From Pseudomonadota bacterium (GTDB lineage: Bacteria > Pseudomonadota > Alphaproteobacteria > Rhizobiales > Kaistiaceae), in the NCBI GenBank assembly GCA_023433185.1, contig JAEZEN010000581.1, forward strand, positions 1-8,614: a DNA stretch of 8,614 nucleotides. Direction: 5' to 3'. The notes beneath the pieces are model-generated. The model was not told where the DNA came from, ran no database searches, and saw nothing but the letters and a program-made list of their open reading frames with translations. Position numbers and translations under genes: made by a program. This document shows, piece after piece, positions 1-6,834 of this stretch. The stretch's first letter is position 1, and the number at the start of each line of letters is the position of its first letter.

Positions 1-840
1 ATCATGGGCCTGTCCGGCTCGGGCAAGTCGACGCTGGTGCGCTGCATGTCGCGGCTGGTCGAGCCGTCGGCCGGCCGGATCCTCTTCAACGGCGAGGACC
101 TGCTCGCCGCGGGGCCGCGCGACATGATCGAGATCCGCCGGCACCGGATGGGCATGGTGTTCCAGCACTTCGCGCTGCTGCCGCATCTCTCCGTCCTCGG
201 CAATGTCGGTTTCCCGCTCGAGGTGCAGGGCGTGCCGCGGGCGAAGCGCGAGGCCCGGGCCCGGGAGATGATCGAACTCGTGGGCCTTGCCGGCCGCGAG
301 GCGGACTACCCGCATCAGCTGTCGGGTGGCCAGCAGCAGCGGGTCGGCATCGCCCGCTCGCTCGCCGTCGAGCCGGAGCTGTGGTTCCTCGACGAGCCGT
401 TTTCCGCCCTCGACCCGTTGATCCGGCGCGAGATGCAGGACGAGTTCCTCCGCCTTCAGGCCGCCCTGCACAAGACCATCGTCTTCATCACCCACGATTT
501 CGACGAGGCGATCCGCCTCGCCGACCGCATCGCCATCATGAAGGACGGACGCATCGAGCAGACCGGCACGCCGGAGGACCTCGTGGTGCGCCCGGCGACT
601 CCCTATGTCGCCGAGTTCACCCGCGACGTGCCGAAGGCCAAGGTGCTGTCGGTGGCAGCGGTCATGGCGCCGGCGCTTGCCGGGACGACGGAGGGCGAGG
701 TGCGGGCCGATATGCGCATCGCCGCGGTCGCAGCGCGGCTTCGCGACGCGACGGCGCCGCTCGCCGTGATCGACGCCGAGGGCCGACGGGTCGGCACGCT
801 GACCCGCGACGCCGTCGCCGACGTGATGCTCGGCGGCTGA
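1..840 (+). CDS. Glycine betaine/proline-type ABC transporter, ATP-binding subunit (5' end cut off)
   Basis: ATPase subunit of a ProV/OpuAA-type importer, which powers uptake of glycine betaine or a related quaternary amine from the cytoplasmic face of the inner membrane. The frame is open from base 1, so about 50-60 N-terminal residues lie outside the window; the ATG at 4 sits inside the Walker A region and is not the start. Numbering from the first visible codon: Walker A GLSGSGKST 3-11, Q-loop Gln55, signature LSGGQQQR 107-114, Walker B ending in Asp131-Glu132, D-loop SALD 135-138, switch His165. All catalytic motifs are intact. After the nucleotide-binding domain a tail of about 60 residues looks like one CBS-like unit, whereas ProV/OpuAA proteins typically carry two; substrate-gated or ionic-strength control through it is uncertain. 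The partner permease starts at 2217, on the same strand but beyond two reverse-strand genes. The substrate is inferred from the family only. Confidence 0.93.
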   Translation: MMGLSGSGKSTLVRCMSRLVEPSAGRILFNGEDLLAAGPRDMIEIRRHRMGMVFQHFALLPHLSVLGNVGFPLEVQGVPRAKREARAREMIELVGLAGREADYPHQLSGGQQQRVGIARSLAVEPELWFLDEPFSALDPLIRREMQDEFLRLQAALHKTIVFITHDFDEAIRLADRIAIMKDGRIEQTGTPEDLVVRPATPYVAEFTRDVPKAKVLSVAAVMAPALAGTTEGEVRADMRIAAVAARLRDATAPLAVIDAEGRRVGTLTRDAVADVMLGG

Positions 841-856
841 TCACGCGCGCCCGGCA

Positions 857-1609
857 TCATGAGCCACCAGGATCCTCGGCACGCGCAGCCCGATCCAGGT
901 CCGCGAACAGCCACGGCTGGTTCTCCACGATCTTCGGCAGGATCGCGTAGCCGGCGAGCGCCGGCGCCAGCGCCAGTTTGACCACCGCTTCAGTATCCTG
1001 CGGCGGGGCCGCCGTGAATCCGGCGAGTGCCCGCGAGGCGGCTTCGAGCTTGGCTCGCGAATCGTCGCCCGCCACGTCTTCACCGCGGCCGCGCCACTCC
1101 GCGACCACCTCCGGCAGCAACGCCTCGATCTTCGGCCGCAGGATCTGCGAAAAGACGGCCTCCCTCAAGTCGGAGACGATACGCTGCTGCATCAGGAAGG
1201 TCGGCCAGACACGGGAGCCGTCGAGGATGACGTGATCGGTGCGCGTCCCGTCGGCGGCTTCGCGCGTGAGCACCATGGACTCGGCGCCGACCAGCACGTG
1301 CGTCAGGTCGCCCCATGGGATGACGAACGCATGCCGGTGCATCAATGACTCGCGGACCCATTCGCCCAGGGTCGTCGGTCCGTCCAAGTCCTTGATCGAC
1401 TGGAGCTGGTTGAGCACATCAACAGGCGTGAAGACCATGCCGGCCACTTCCATCACCATCCCGGCGGGCAGGTCGCCGATGACTCCTTCGAGCCTGCCCT
1501 GGTCGCCGGGAAGGAAAACAAGCCCGCGTTCGGTGAGGAGAAAGACGCCCATCGGCAGGTCGACGGGGTCGGTGCCGGCGAGCCCGCCACGCAAGGTCTC
1601 GGTGTTCAC
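857..1609 (-). CDS. Uncharacterised 250-residue soluble protein, possibly with a PH-like domain
   Basis: I do not recognise this protein. The chosen GTG start (1609-1607) overlaps the TAG stop of the gene upstream by one base (TAGTG), which suggests translational coupling. GTGs at 1627 and 1624 are alternatives, but a GGAGGA at 1633-1628 lies too close to those and too far from 1609 to settle the choice; a start at 1825 would add an arginine-rich stretch that is another frame of the upstream gene. No signal peptide or membrane helix is visible. Residues 22-33 (VFLLTERGLVFL) and 97-130 (from IPWGDL to VILD) form strand-like blocks reminiscent of bacterial PH/GRAM-like domains, in which a 'LT.RGLVF' strand is followed by an 'IP..DL..V' strand; this is pattern reading only. 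The C-terminal half is helical and charged. Coding is supported by consistent composition and by operon-like overlap. It ends 16 bases from the convergent ATPase gene. Confidence 0.72.
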   Translation of the reverse strand: MNTETLRGGLAGTDPVDLPMGVFLLTERGLVFLPGDQGRLEGVIGDLPAGMVMEVAGMVFTPVDVLNQLQSIKDLDGPTTLGEWVRESLMHRHAFVIPWGDLTHVLVGAESMVLTREAADGTRTDHVILDGSRVWPTFLMQQRIVSDLREAVFSQILRPKIEALLPEVVAEWRGRGEDVAGDDSRAKLEAASRALAGFTAAPPQDTEAVVKLALAPALAGYAILPKIVENQPWLFADLDRAARAEDPGGS

Positions 1610-2028
1610 TACGCTTGCCGACACCACTCCTCCGCCTCGACTTCGGGCTGGAATGGAAGCCGCGGAACGGCTGCCGAACGCGGCGCGGTCTCGACCCATG
1701 TCGGAAGCGGCTGATCCGACGGAGGCGCTGGCGTCAGCGATCTTGCCTGGATGTCGCCGCCGCCGAACAGCGGCAGGCTGCCAAGTCCGTGCAGACGGTA
1801 GATGACGACGCGGCCGACGCGCCACACCAGCGCCGCGCCGACGACCGTCACCACGATCGCCCAGGGCTCTCCCAGCTTATCGTTGATTTGAAGGACGAAC
1901 CCCACGATGCCCGCGGCAGCAAGCGCGAGCCATACGGCGAACTTGTCGGCCTGGCGCGCCGCGAATACCCGCGACGCCGCAACGAGAAGCGGGTAGCGTG
2001 CCTCCGGTTCGGGAGCATCGGTCGACAT
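1609..2028 (-). CDS. Small two-helix membrane protein of unknown function
   Basis: A 139-residue protein I cannot assign to a family. From the ATG at 2028 the first 29 residues are polar and mixed, then come two likely transmembrane helices at about 30-48 (FAVWLALAAAGIVGFVLQI) and 55-77, joined by a very short turn (NDKLGEP), followed by a proline-rich hydrophilic tail of about 60 residues. Positive residues follow helix 2, so both termini are probably cytoplasmic. A longer frame opens at 2118, but the extra 30 residues are arginine-rich and lack coding character, so the internal ATG was preferred; the ribosome site in front of it is weak. It is the first gene of a two-gene unit with the 857-1609 gene and overlaps it by one base, so the two products probably act together, for example as membrane anchor and partner. 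The intervening strand orientation separates the transporter ATPase from its permease. Confidence 0.68.
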   Translation of the reverse strand: MSTDAPEPEARYPLLVAASRVFAARQADKFAVWLALAAAGIVGFVLQINDKLGEPWAIVVTVVGAALVWRVGRVVIYRLHGLGSLPLFGGGDIQARSLTPAPPSDQPLPTWVETAPRSAAVPRLPFQPEVEAEEWCRQA

Positions 2029-2089
2029 GGTCCGCGGTCCCGGCTCGCGCACTCTGTCCCGGCGAGCATGGGGCAATCGCCTGCCATGG

Positions 2090-2118
2090 ACGATAGAGTC
2101 CGATACGGGCGCCAGCAA
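2090..2118 (-). promoter_or_regulatory. Weak candidate promoter for the reverse two-gene unit
   Basis: Read on the minus strand, TTGCTG (2118-2113), a 17-base spacer and TATCGT (2095-2090) resemble a -35/-10 pair with 3 of 6 and 4 of 6 consensus matches. It lies about 62 bases before the ATG at 2028. The match is poor enough to be chance in a sequence of this length. Confidence 0.25.
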
Positions 2119-2133
2119 GGTGATCCGCCGGGG

Positions 2134-2154
2134 GTCGGAAAATTTGAGGCCGAC
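2134..2154. promoter_or_regulatory. Operator-like inverted repeat upstream of the permease promoter
   Basis: GTCGG (2134-2138) and CCGAC (2150-2154) are perfect 5-base inverted arms around an 11-base A/T-rich centre containing AAAATTT, the most AT-rich spot of the intergenic region. The site ends 6 bases before the candidate -35 box at 2161, a position suited to an activator, or to a repressor acting on both divergent promoters. Short arms make a chance origin quite possible, and no regulator can be named. Confidence 0.25.
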
Positions 2155-2160
2155 GCGGGG

Positions 2161-2188
2161 TTGACGGCGCTCGCCCCGCCCCGAGAAT
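2161..2188 (+). promoter_or_regulatory. Candidate sigma-70 promoter for the permease gene
   Basis: TTGACG (2161-2166; 5 of 6 matches to TTGACA), a 16-base spacer and GAGAAT (2183-2188; 4 of 6 matches to TATAAT). Transcription would begin around 2195, giving a leader of about 22 bases before the ATG at 2217 and excluding the in-frame ATG at 2187, which overlaps the -10 box. It would give the permease its own promoter, needed because the reverse cassette separates it from the ATPase gene. Confidence 0.45.
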
Positions 2189-2202
2189 GCCAGTTGGAGC
2201 GC

Positions 2203-2210
2203 GAGGGCGG
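2203..2210 (+). promoter_or_regulatory. Ribosome binding site deciding the permease start
   Basis: GAGGGCGG lies 6 bases before the ATG at 2217. The alternative ATGs at 2187 and 2235 have no comparable purine-rich site at a suitable distance. Confidence 0.55.
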
Positions 2211-2216
2211 TTCAAA

Positions 2217-4258
2217 ATGGCGGTTACCGGTTCGATGACAGTCGGCGTCCATGCGACCGTCGATTACCGGACCATCGCGATCCGTATCGCCTGGGCGATC
2301 GTCATCGCGGCAACCGTCGTCCTCTGGGTCGGGGGCGGGGACATCGCGCCGTGGGCAGTCAGCTATCCGCGCGGCTGGGAGATGCCGGCGGCGACATGGA
2401 TCTCGGCCGGCATGACCTGGCTGGTCGAGGACGCGACCTTCGGGCTCTTCACCTTCATGGACCTCACCCGCGCCGTTTCGGCGGCGGTCGAGGTGCCCTA
2501 CACGGTTGCGCTCTCGCTGCTCTCGACCGGCTTCATGCGCGGCGAGGGATCGAACGCGGTGCAGATGCTGCCGCCGCTCTCCTGGGTCGCGGTCATCGCC
2601 ATCTTCGGCCTCGCCGGCCTCCACGCCGGCGGCCGGCGGCTCGCCACCCTCATCGGGCTCTGCTTCCTCTACCTCGCGGTCTTCGGCCAGTGGCAGAGCG
2701 CCATGCAGACGCTTGCCTCGATCCTCGTCGCGGTGCCGATCGGGGTGGCGGGCGGCCTGCTGCTCGGGCTTGCGGGCTATCGCTGGCCGCGCTTCGAGCG
2801 GGCTATGCGGCCGGTGCTAGACCTCATGCAGACGGTGCCGATCTTCGCCTACCTGGTGCCGATCCTGTTCCTGTTCGGCTTCGGCCCCGTCGCCTCGATC
2901 GTCGCGACCATCATCTACGCCATGCCGCCGATGGTGCGGGTCACGATCCTCGCGCTGCAGGGCGTGCCCGAGGAGGTGAGGGAACTCGGCCGGATGATCG
3001 GCTGCACGCGGCGGCAGATGACGTGGAAGGTGATGCTCCCGTCGGCCCGGCGCGGGCTGATGATCGGCGTCAACCAGGTGATCATGCTGTCGCTCAACAT
3101 GGTGATCATCGCCTCGATGATCGGCGCCGGCGGCCTCGGCTTCGACGTGCTGTCGGCGCTTCGCCGGCTCGACATCACCGCCGGCATCCAGTCCGGCGTC
3201 GCCATCGTCGTGCTCGCCATCGCCCTCGACCGCCTCAGCCAGGCCTTCGCCGAAAGCGGCGGACTCCGCGCGGCCCGTGCGGCGGGCCGGGCCGGCGAGG
3301 CCCTCTGGCGCCGCTACCCGAACCTCACCGCCGCGCTCGTCATCGTGCTCGGGGCCGGGCTGCTTGGCGCCGTCCTTGCGCCGGTTCAGACCTTCCCGCA
3401 GGCCTGGACCGTGACGACCGGAGGGTTCTGGGAAGGGATCGTCCGCTGGATCAACGTCAACTTCTTCGACGCGCTCGACGCGTTCAAGAACTTCCTCCTT
3501 CTCAACCTCCTCATCCCGGTGAAGCGCTTCCTCGGCGCACTGCCGTGGCTCGGCGTGGTCGCCGGCCTCGGGGTCGCCGGCTTCGCGCTGGGCGGCCGTC
3601 GCCTCGCCCTCCTCTGCGTGGTGCTCTCGACGCTGATCGCCGTCACCGGCCAGTGGGAGAAGGCGACCGTCACGGTCTATCTCTGCGCCATCTCGGTGGT
3701 CTTCGCCTGCCTGCTCGGCGTGCCGATCGCCGTCTGGGCCTCGACCCGCGAACGGGTGTGGAAGGGCGTGGAGGTGTTCGTCGACACGCTCCAGACGCTT
3801 CCGTCCTTCGTCTACCTGATGCCGGTGGTCATGCTGTTCCGGGTCGGTGACTTCACCGCCATCGTCGCCGTCGTGCCTATTCGCTCGCGCCGGTGATCCG
3901 CTACACCGGGCATGGGCTCCGCTCGGTCGACCCGCAGCTCATCGAGGCCGGGGTCGTCTCGGGCTGCACGCCGTTCCAGATCCTCGTCAAGATCAAGCTG
4001 AAGCTGGCGCTGCCCGAGCTGATGCTCGGCCTCAACCAGACCATCATGCTCGCCATCTCGATGCTGGTGATCACCGCACTGGTCGGCACCCGCGACCTGG
4101 GCCAGGAGGTCTATATCGCACTCGCCAAGGCCGATACCGGGCGCGGCATCGTCGCCGGCCTCGCCATCGCCTTCATCGCTATCATCGCCGACCGGCTGAT
4201 CACGGCGGGGGCGGAGCGGATGCGGACACGGCTCGGGATGGCGGGGGCTCGGGGATGA
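2217..4258 (+). pseudogene. Tandem-fused glycine betaine/proline-type ABC permease, broken by a one-base frameshift
   Basis: Inner-membrane permease of a ProW/OpuAB-type importer, built as two homologous permease halves in one chain. Half one carries QTVPIFAY (Gln205) and, near residue 252 on, the ATPase-contact loop with VRELGRMIGC and a conserved P-S-A-R-R-G segment. Half two repeats this with QTLPSFVY (Gln526) and, after the break, IEAGVVSGCTPFQ and LALPEL. Each half has several hydrophobic helices. The frame from 2217 runs to a TGA at 3894-3896 (559 residues, ending in an out-of-character PIRSRR). The missing C-terminal part continues in the next frame to a TGA at 4256-4258. Adding one G after 3875 restores V-V-A-Y-S-L-A-P-V-I-R and gives a 680-residue protein. 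As written, the product lacks the second contact loop and the last helices and should not work unless the frame is recoded. The start at 2217 is set by the ribosome site and promoter. Could equally be a sequencing or assembly error in an intact gene. Confidence 0.9.
3873..3896 (+). other. Frameshift point in the permease gene
   Basis: The upstream frame reads GTC GTG CCT ATT and meets TGA at 3894-3896. The downstream frame reads GCC TAT TCG CTC GCG CCG GTG ATC from 3875 and matches the permease family pattern (AYSLAPVIR). The base G3875 belongs to both, so one G is missing at GTG|(G)CC, between 3873 and 3876. There is no homopolymer longer than two bases and no X-XXY-YYZ slippery heptamer here, so programmed slippage is unlikely. 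The stop and a GTG codon of the downstream frame overlap as GTGA (3893-3896). Confidence 0.85.
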
Positions 4259-4272
4259 GTCACGTTTCAAGT

Positions 4273-4288
4273 CCGCCGCTTGCGGCGG
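4273..4288. repeat. GC-rich hairpin between permease and flavoenzyme genes
   Basis: CCGCCG (4273-4278) and CGGCGG (4283-4288) form a perfect 6-base stem with a CTTG tetraloop, in the 94-base gap between the permease stop and the ATG at 4353. No T-run follows, so it is not a standard intrinsic terminator; it could stabilise mRNA ends or cause pausing within an operon. The stem is short, and such repeats are common by chance at this GC content. Confidence 0.35.
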
Positions 4289-4352
4289 CGAACACTGTTC
4301 CAGCGTCAGGGGGTCGCAGCCTCATCCGACTTTCGGCACGGGAGCACGCTCC

Positions 4353-6791
4353 ATGACCCTGCCCGCGCACGCCCAGGTCGTCGTCATCGGCGGTGGCATC
4401 ATCGGCTGCTCGACGGCCTACCACCTCGCCCGCGATCACAGGATGGACGTGGTGCTGATCGAGCAGGGCCGGCTCACCGGCGGCTCGACCTGGCATGCCG
4501 CCGGCCTCGTCGGCCAGCTCCGCTCGTCCGCCTCGATCACCCAGGTGCTCCGCTACTCGGTCGACCTCTACAAGCGGCTCGAACAGGAGACCGGCCTCGC
4601 CACCGGCTGGCGCGAGACGGGGTGTCTCCGTCTTGCCTGCAACGAGGACCGCTGGACGGAGTTCAAGCGGCAGGCCACCACGGCGCGGAGCTTCGGCCTC
4701 GACATGCACCTCCTGTCGCCGGCCGAGGCTAGGGCGATGTGGCCGCTGCTCGAGGTCGACGACCTGGTTGGCGCCACCTTCATGCCGAGCGACGGCCAGG
4801 CCGGACCGTCCGACATCGCCCAGGCACTGGCGAAGGGCGCGCGCATGCAGGGGGCGAAGCTCCACGAGGGTGTCGGCTGTACGGCCTTCCGGATCGAGGA
4901 CGGCCGTGTCGCGGGCGTCGAGACGGCGGCCGGCCCGATCGCCTGCGAGAAGGTGGTGCTCTGCGCCGGCATGTGGTCGCGCCAGATCGGCGCGCTGGCC
5001 GGGGTCAGCGTCCCGCTCCAGGCGGTGAAGCACCAGTACGTCATCACCGAGAGGATCGAGGGCATCGTTCCGGGCATGGCGACGATCCGCGACCCCGACC
5101 GCCGCACCTACTTCAAGGAGGAGGTCGGCGGCCTCGCCTTCGGCGGCTACGAGCCCGACCCCAAACCGTGGCTCGACGTGGTGCCCTCGCCCTTCGCGTT
5201 CCAGCTTCTCGACGACGACTGGGACCATTTCGAGCAGCACCTGACCGCGGCGATGGCCCGCATCCCGGCGCTCGAGAAGGCCGGCATCAAGCAGATGATC
5301 GACGGGCCGGAGTCCTTCACGCCCGACGGCAACTTCATTCTCGGCGAGGCGCCCGAGGTGCGGAACTTCTTCGTCGGGGCCGGCTTCAACGCCTTCGGCA
5401 TCGCCTCGGCCGGCGGCGCCGGCTGGGTGCTCGCCGACTGGGTGGCGAAGGGCGAGCAGCCGATGGACCTCTGGGTGGTCGATATCCGGCGCTTCTCGGA
5501 GCTTCATCGCGACCACGCCTGGACCCGCGAAAGGACCCTCGAGGCCTACGGCAAGCACTACACCGTCGCCTACCCCCTCGAGGAATACGAGAGCGGGCGG
5601 CCGCGCATCGTCTCGCCGCTCTACGAGCGGCTGAAGGCGCACCGGGCCGTCCTCGGCGCGAAGCTCGGCTGGGAGCGGGCCAACTGGTTCGCCCGGCCCG
5701 GGGACGAGCCGCAGGACCGCTACAGCTTCGGCCGCGGCAACTGGTTCGACGCGCAGGGCGAGGAACACCGGGCGGTCCGCGAGGCGGTGGGGCTGTTCGA
5801 CCAGTCGTCCTTCGCCAAGTACGAACTCACCGGCCGCGATGCCGCCGAGGCCCTGTCCTTCGTCGCCGCCAACGACGTGACGCGGCCGCCGGGGCGGCTC
5901 ACGTATACGCAGATGCTCAACTCGCGGGGCGGCATCGAGTGCGACCTGACCGCGGCGCGCCTCGCCGAGGATCGCTACTACATCGTCACCGGCACCGGCT
6001 TCCGCACCCACGATCTCGCCTGGATCCGGCAGAGCCTCCCCGCCGGTCTCGACGCCGCGATCAAGGACGTCACCGAGGACTGGGGCACGCTGTCGCTGAT
6101 GGGGCCGCAGGCCCGCGCCGTCCTCGCCGCGGTCACCGACGCCGACGTCTCGAACGCGGGGTTCCCCTTCGGCCATGTCCGCGAGATCGCCGTCGCCGGC
6201 GTCGCCACGCGGGCGCTCCGCGTCACCTATGTCGGGGAACTCGGCTGGGAGCTGCATGTGCCGATCGCCGAGACCGGCATCGTGTTCGACGCGCTGATGG
6301 CGGCGGGCGTGCCGCATGGCCTGCGGCTCGCCGGCTACCGGGCGCTCGAGTCGCTGCGGCTGGAGAAGGGCTACCGCGCGTGGGGCTCCGACATCACGCC
6401 CAACGACAATCCCTTCCAGGCGGGCCTCGGCTGGGCGGTGAAGCTCAGGTCCGGCCTGCCCTTCCTCGGACGGGAAGCGGCGGAGCAGGCGGCGAACAGC
6501 CGGCTCGCAAAGCGGCTGATGACCTTCACCGTCGACGACCCGGAGGTGATGCTGTCGGGCCGCGAGACGATCCTCCGCGACGGCCGGCCGGTGGGGTACC
6601 TCACCGGCGGCGGCTGGGGCTACACGGTGGGGAAGACCATCGGCCTCGGCTATGTCCGCCACCCCGACGGCGTCGATGACGACTTCCTCGCCTCGGGCCG
6701 ATACGCGCTCGAGGTGGCGACGGTGCGGGTGCCTGCGACGCTTCACATGGGCCCGCTCCACGATCCCGCGAATGCGCGGGTGAAGGGATGA
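4353..6791 (+). CDS. Dimethylglycine/sarcosine dehydrogenase-like FAD enzyme with folate-binding GcvT domain
   Basis: Cytoplasmic flavoenzyme (812 residues) of the dimethylglycine dehydrogenase family, which oxidatively demethylates N-methylated glycines and passes the one-carbon unit to tetrahydrofolate. Domain order: amine-oxidase (DAO) domain about 7-370 with dinucleotide motif GGGIIG 13-18 and ribose-binding Glu37; central FAO_M-like segment about 375-435; GcvT folate domain from about 444 (NWFARPG, YVGELGWELH near 625); and GcvT C-terminal barrel to the end. GSTWHAAGL places His48 where dimethylglycine dehydrogenases bind FAD covalently. HQY (His227) and GGYE (Tyr266) sit where the active-site His and Tyr of Arthrobacter dimethylglycine oxidase lie. 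Asp531 in GGIECD matches the Asp needed for methylene transfer in T-proteins. GGGAG at 4340-4344 supports the start. Length and architecture are complete. Neighbouring betaine-type transporter genes fit a betaine/dimethylglycine catabolic role. Exact substrate (dimethylglycine, sarcosine or another methylamine) is not determined; many bacterial paralogues are untested. Confidence 0.93.
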   Translation: MTLPAHAQVVVIGGGIIGCSTAYHLARDHRMDVVLIEQGRLTGGSTWHAAGLVGQLRSSASITQVLRYSVDLYKRLEQETGLATGWRETGCLRLACNEDRWTEFKRQATTARSFGLDMHLLSPAEARAMWPLLEVDDLVGATFMPSDGQAGPSDIAQALAKGARMQGAKLHEGVGCTAFRIEDGRVAGVETAAGPIACEKVVLCAGMWSRQIGALAGVSVPLQAVKHQYVITERIEGIVPGMATIRDPDRRTYFKEEVGGLAFGGYEPDPKPWLDVVPSPFAFQLLDDDWDHFEQHLTAAMARIPALEKAGIKQMIDGPESFTPDGNFILGEAPEVRNFFVGAGFNAFGIASAGGAGWVLADWVAKGEQPMDLWVVDIRRFSELHRDHAWTRERTLEAYGKHYTVAYPLEEYESGRPRIVSPLYERLKAHRAVLGAKLGWERANWFARPGDEPQDRYSFGRGNWFDAQGEEHRAVREAVGLFDQSSFAKYELTGRDAAEALSFVAANDVTRPPGRLTYTQMLNSRGGIECDLTAARLAEDRYYIVTGTGFRTHDLAWIRQSLPAGLDAAIKDVTEDWGTLSLMGPQARAVLAAVTDADVSNAGFPFGHVREIAVAGVATRALRVTYVGELGWELHVPIAETGIVFDALMAAGVPHGLRLAGYRALESLRLEKGYRAWGSDITPNDNPFQAGLGWAVKLRSGLPFLGREAAEQAANSRLAKRLMTFTVDDPEVMLSGRETILRDGRPVGYLTGGGWGYTVGKTIGLGYVRHPDGVDDDFLASGRYALEVATVRVPATLHMGPLHDPANARVKG

Positions 6792-6834
6792 CGCAGCCCG
6801 GGCCCACGGCACGGTTTGCCCCGGACCGACCTGG

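Noticed and set aside
2029..2118. N-terminal extension of the small membrane protein to the ATG at 2118
   Set aside because: The extra residues are arginine-rich and unlike the rest of the protein, and the extension would overlap the candidate minus-strand promoter.
841..2216. Direct repeats or att-like sites flanking the reverse two-gene cassette
   Set aside because: Comparison of 841-870 with 2029-2090 gave only a loose CCCGGC...CATG resemblance, not a repeat that could mark an insertion.
2351..3850. A 499-codon plus-strand frame inside the permease gene
   Set aside because: Arg/Pro/His-rich translation of the shifted frame; the permease frame shows clear membrane helices and ABC contact loops.
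3870..3882. Programmed -1 ribosomal frameshifting in the permease
   Set aside because: Reading G3875 twice would restore the frame, but there is no slippery heptamer, and programmed slippage is not known for this permease family.
4255..4356. A 33-codon frame whose ATG overlaps the permease stop (ATGA)
   Set aside because: The overlap looks like translational coupling, but the peptide has no features, spans the hairpin and runs into the start of the flavoenzyme gene, which has its own ribosome site.
4260..6812. An 850-codon open frame on the minus strand covering the whole flavoenzyme gene
   Set aside because: It is a mirror of the strongly GC-biased codons of the 4353-6791 gene. The protein is rich in His, Arg, Gly and Ala with no recognisable domain, while the plus-strand product matches a known family along its full length.
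6792..6834. Bidirectional terminator between the convergent flavoenzyme and regulator genes
   Set aside because: Only short GC complementarities (for example GGGC with GCCC) and no T-run; no hairpin of convincing length.
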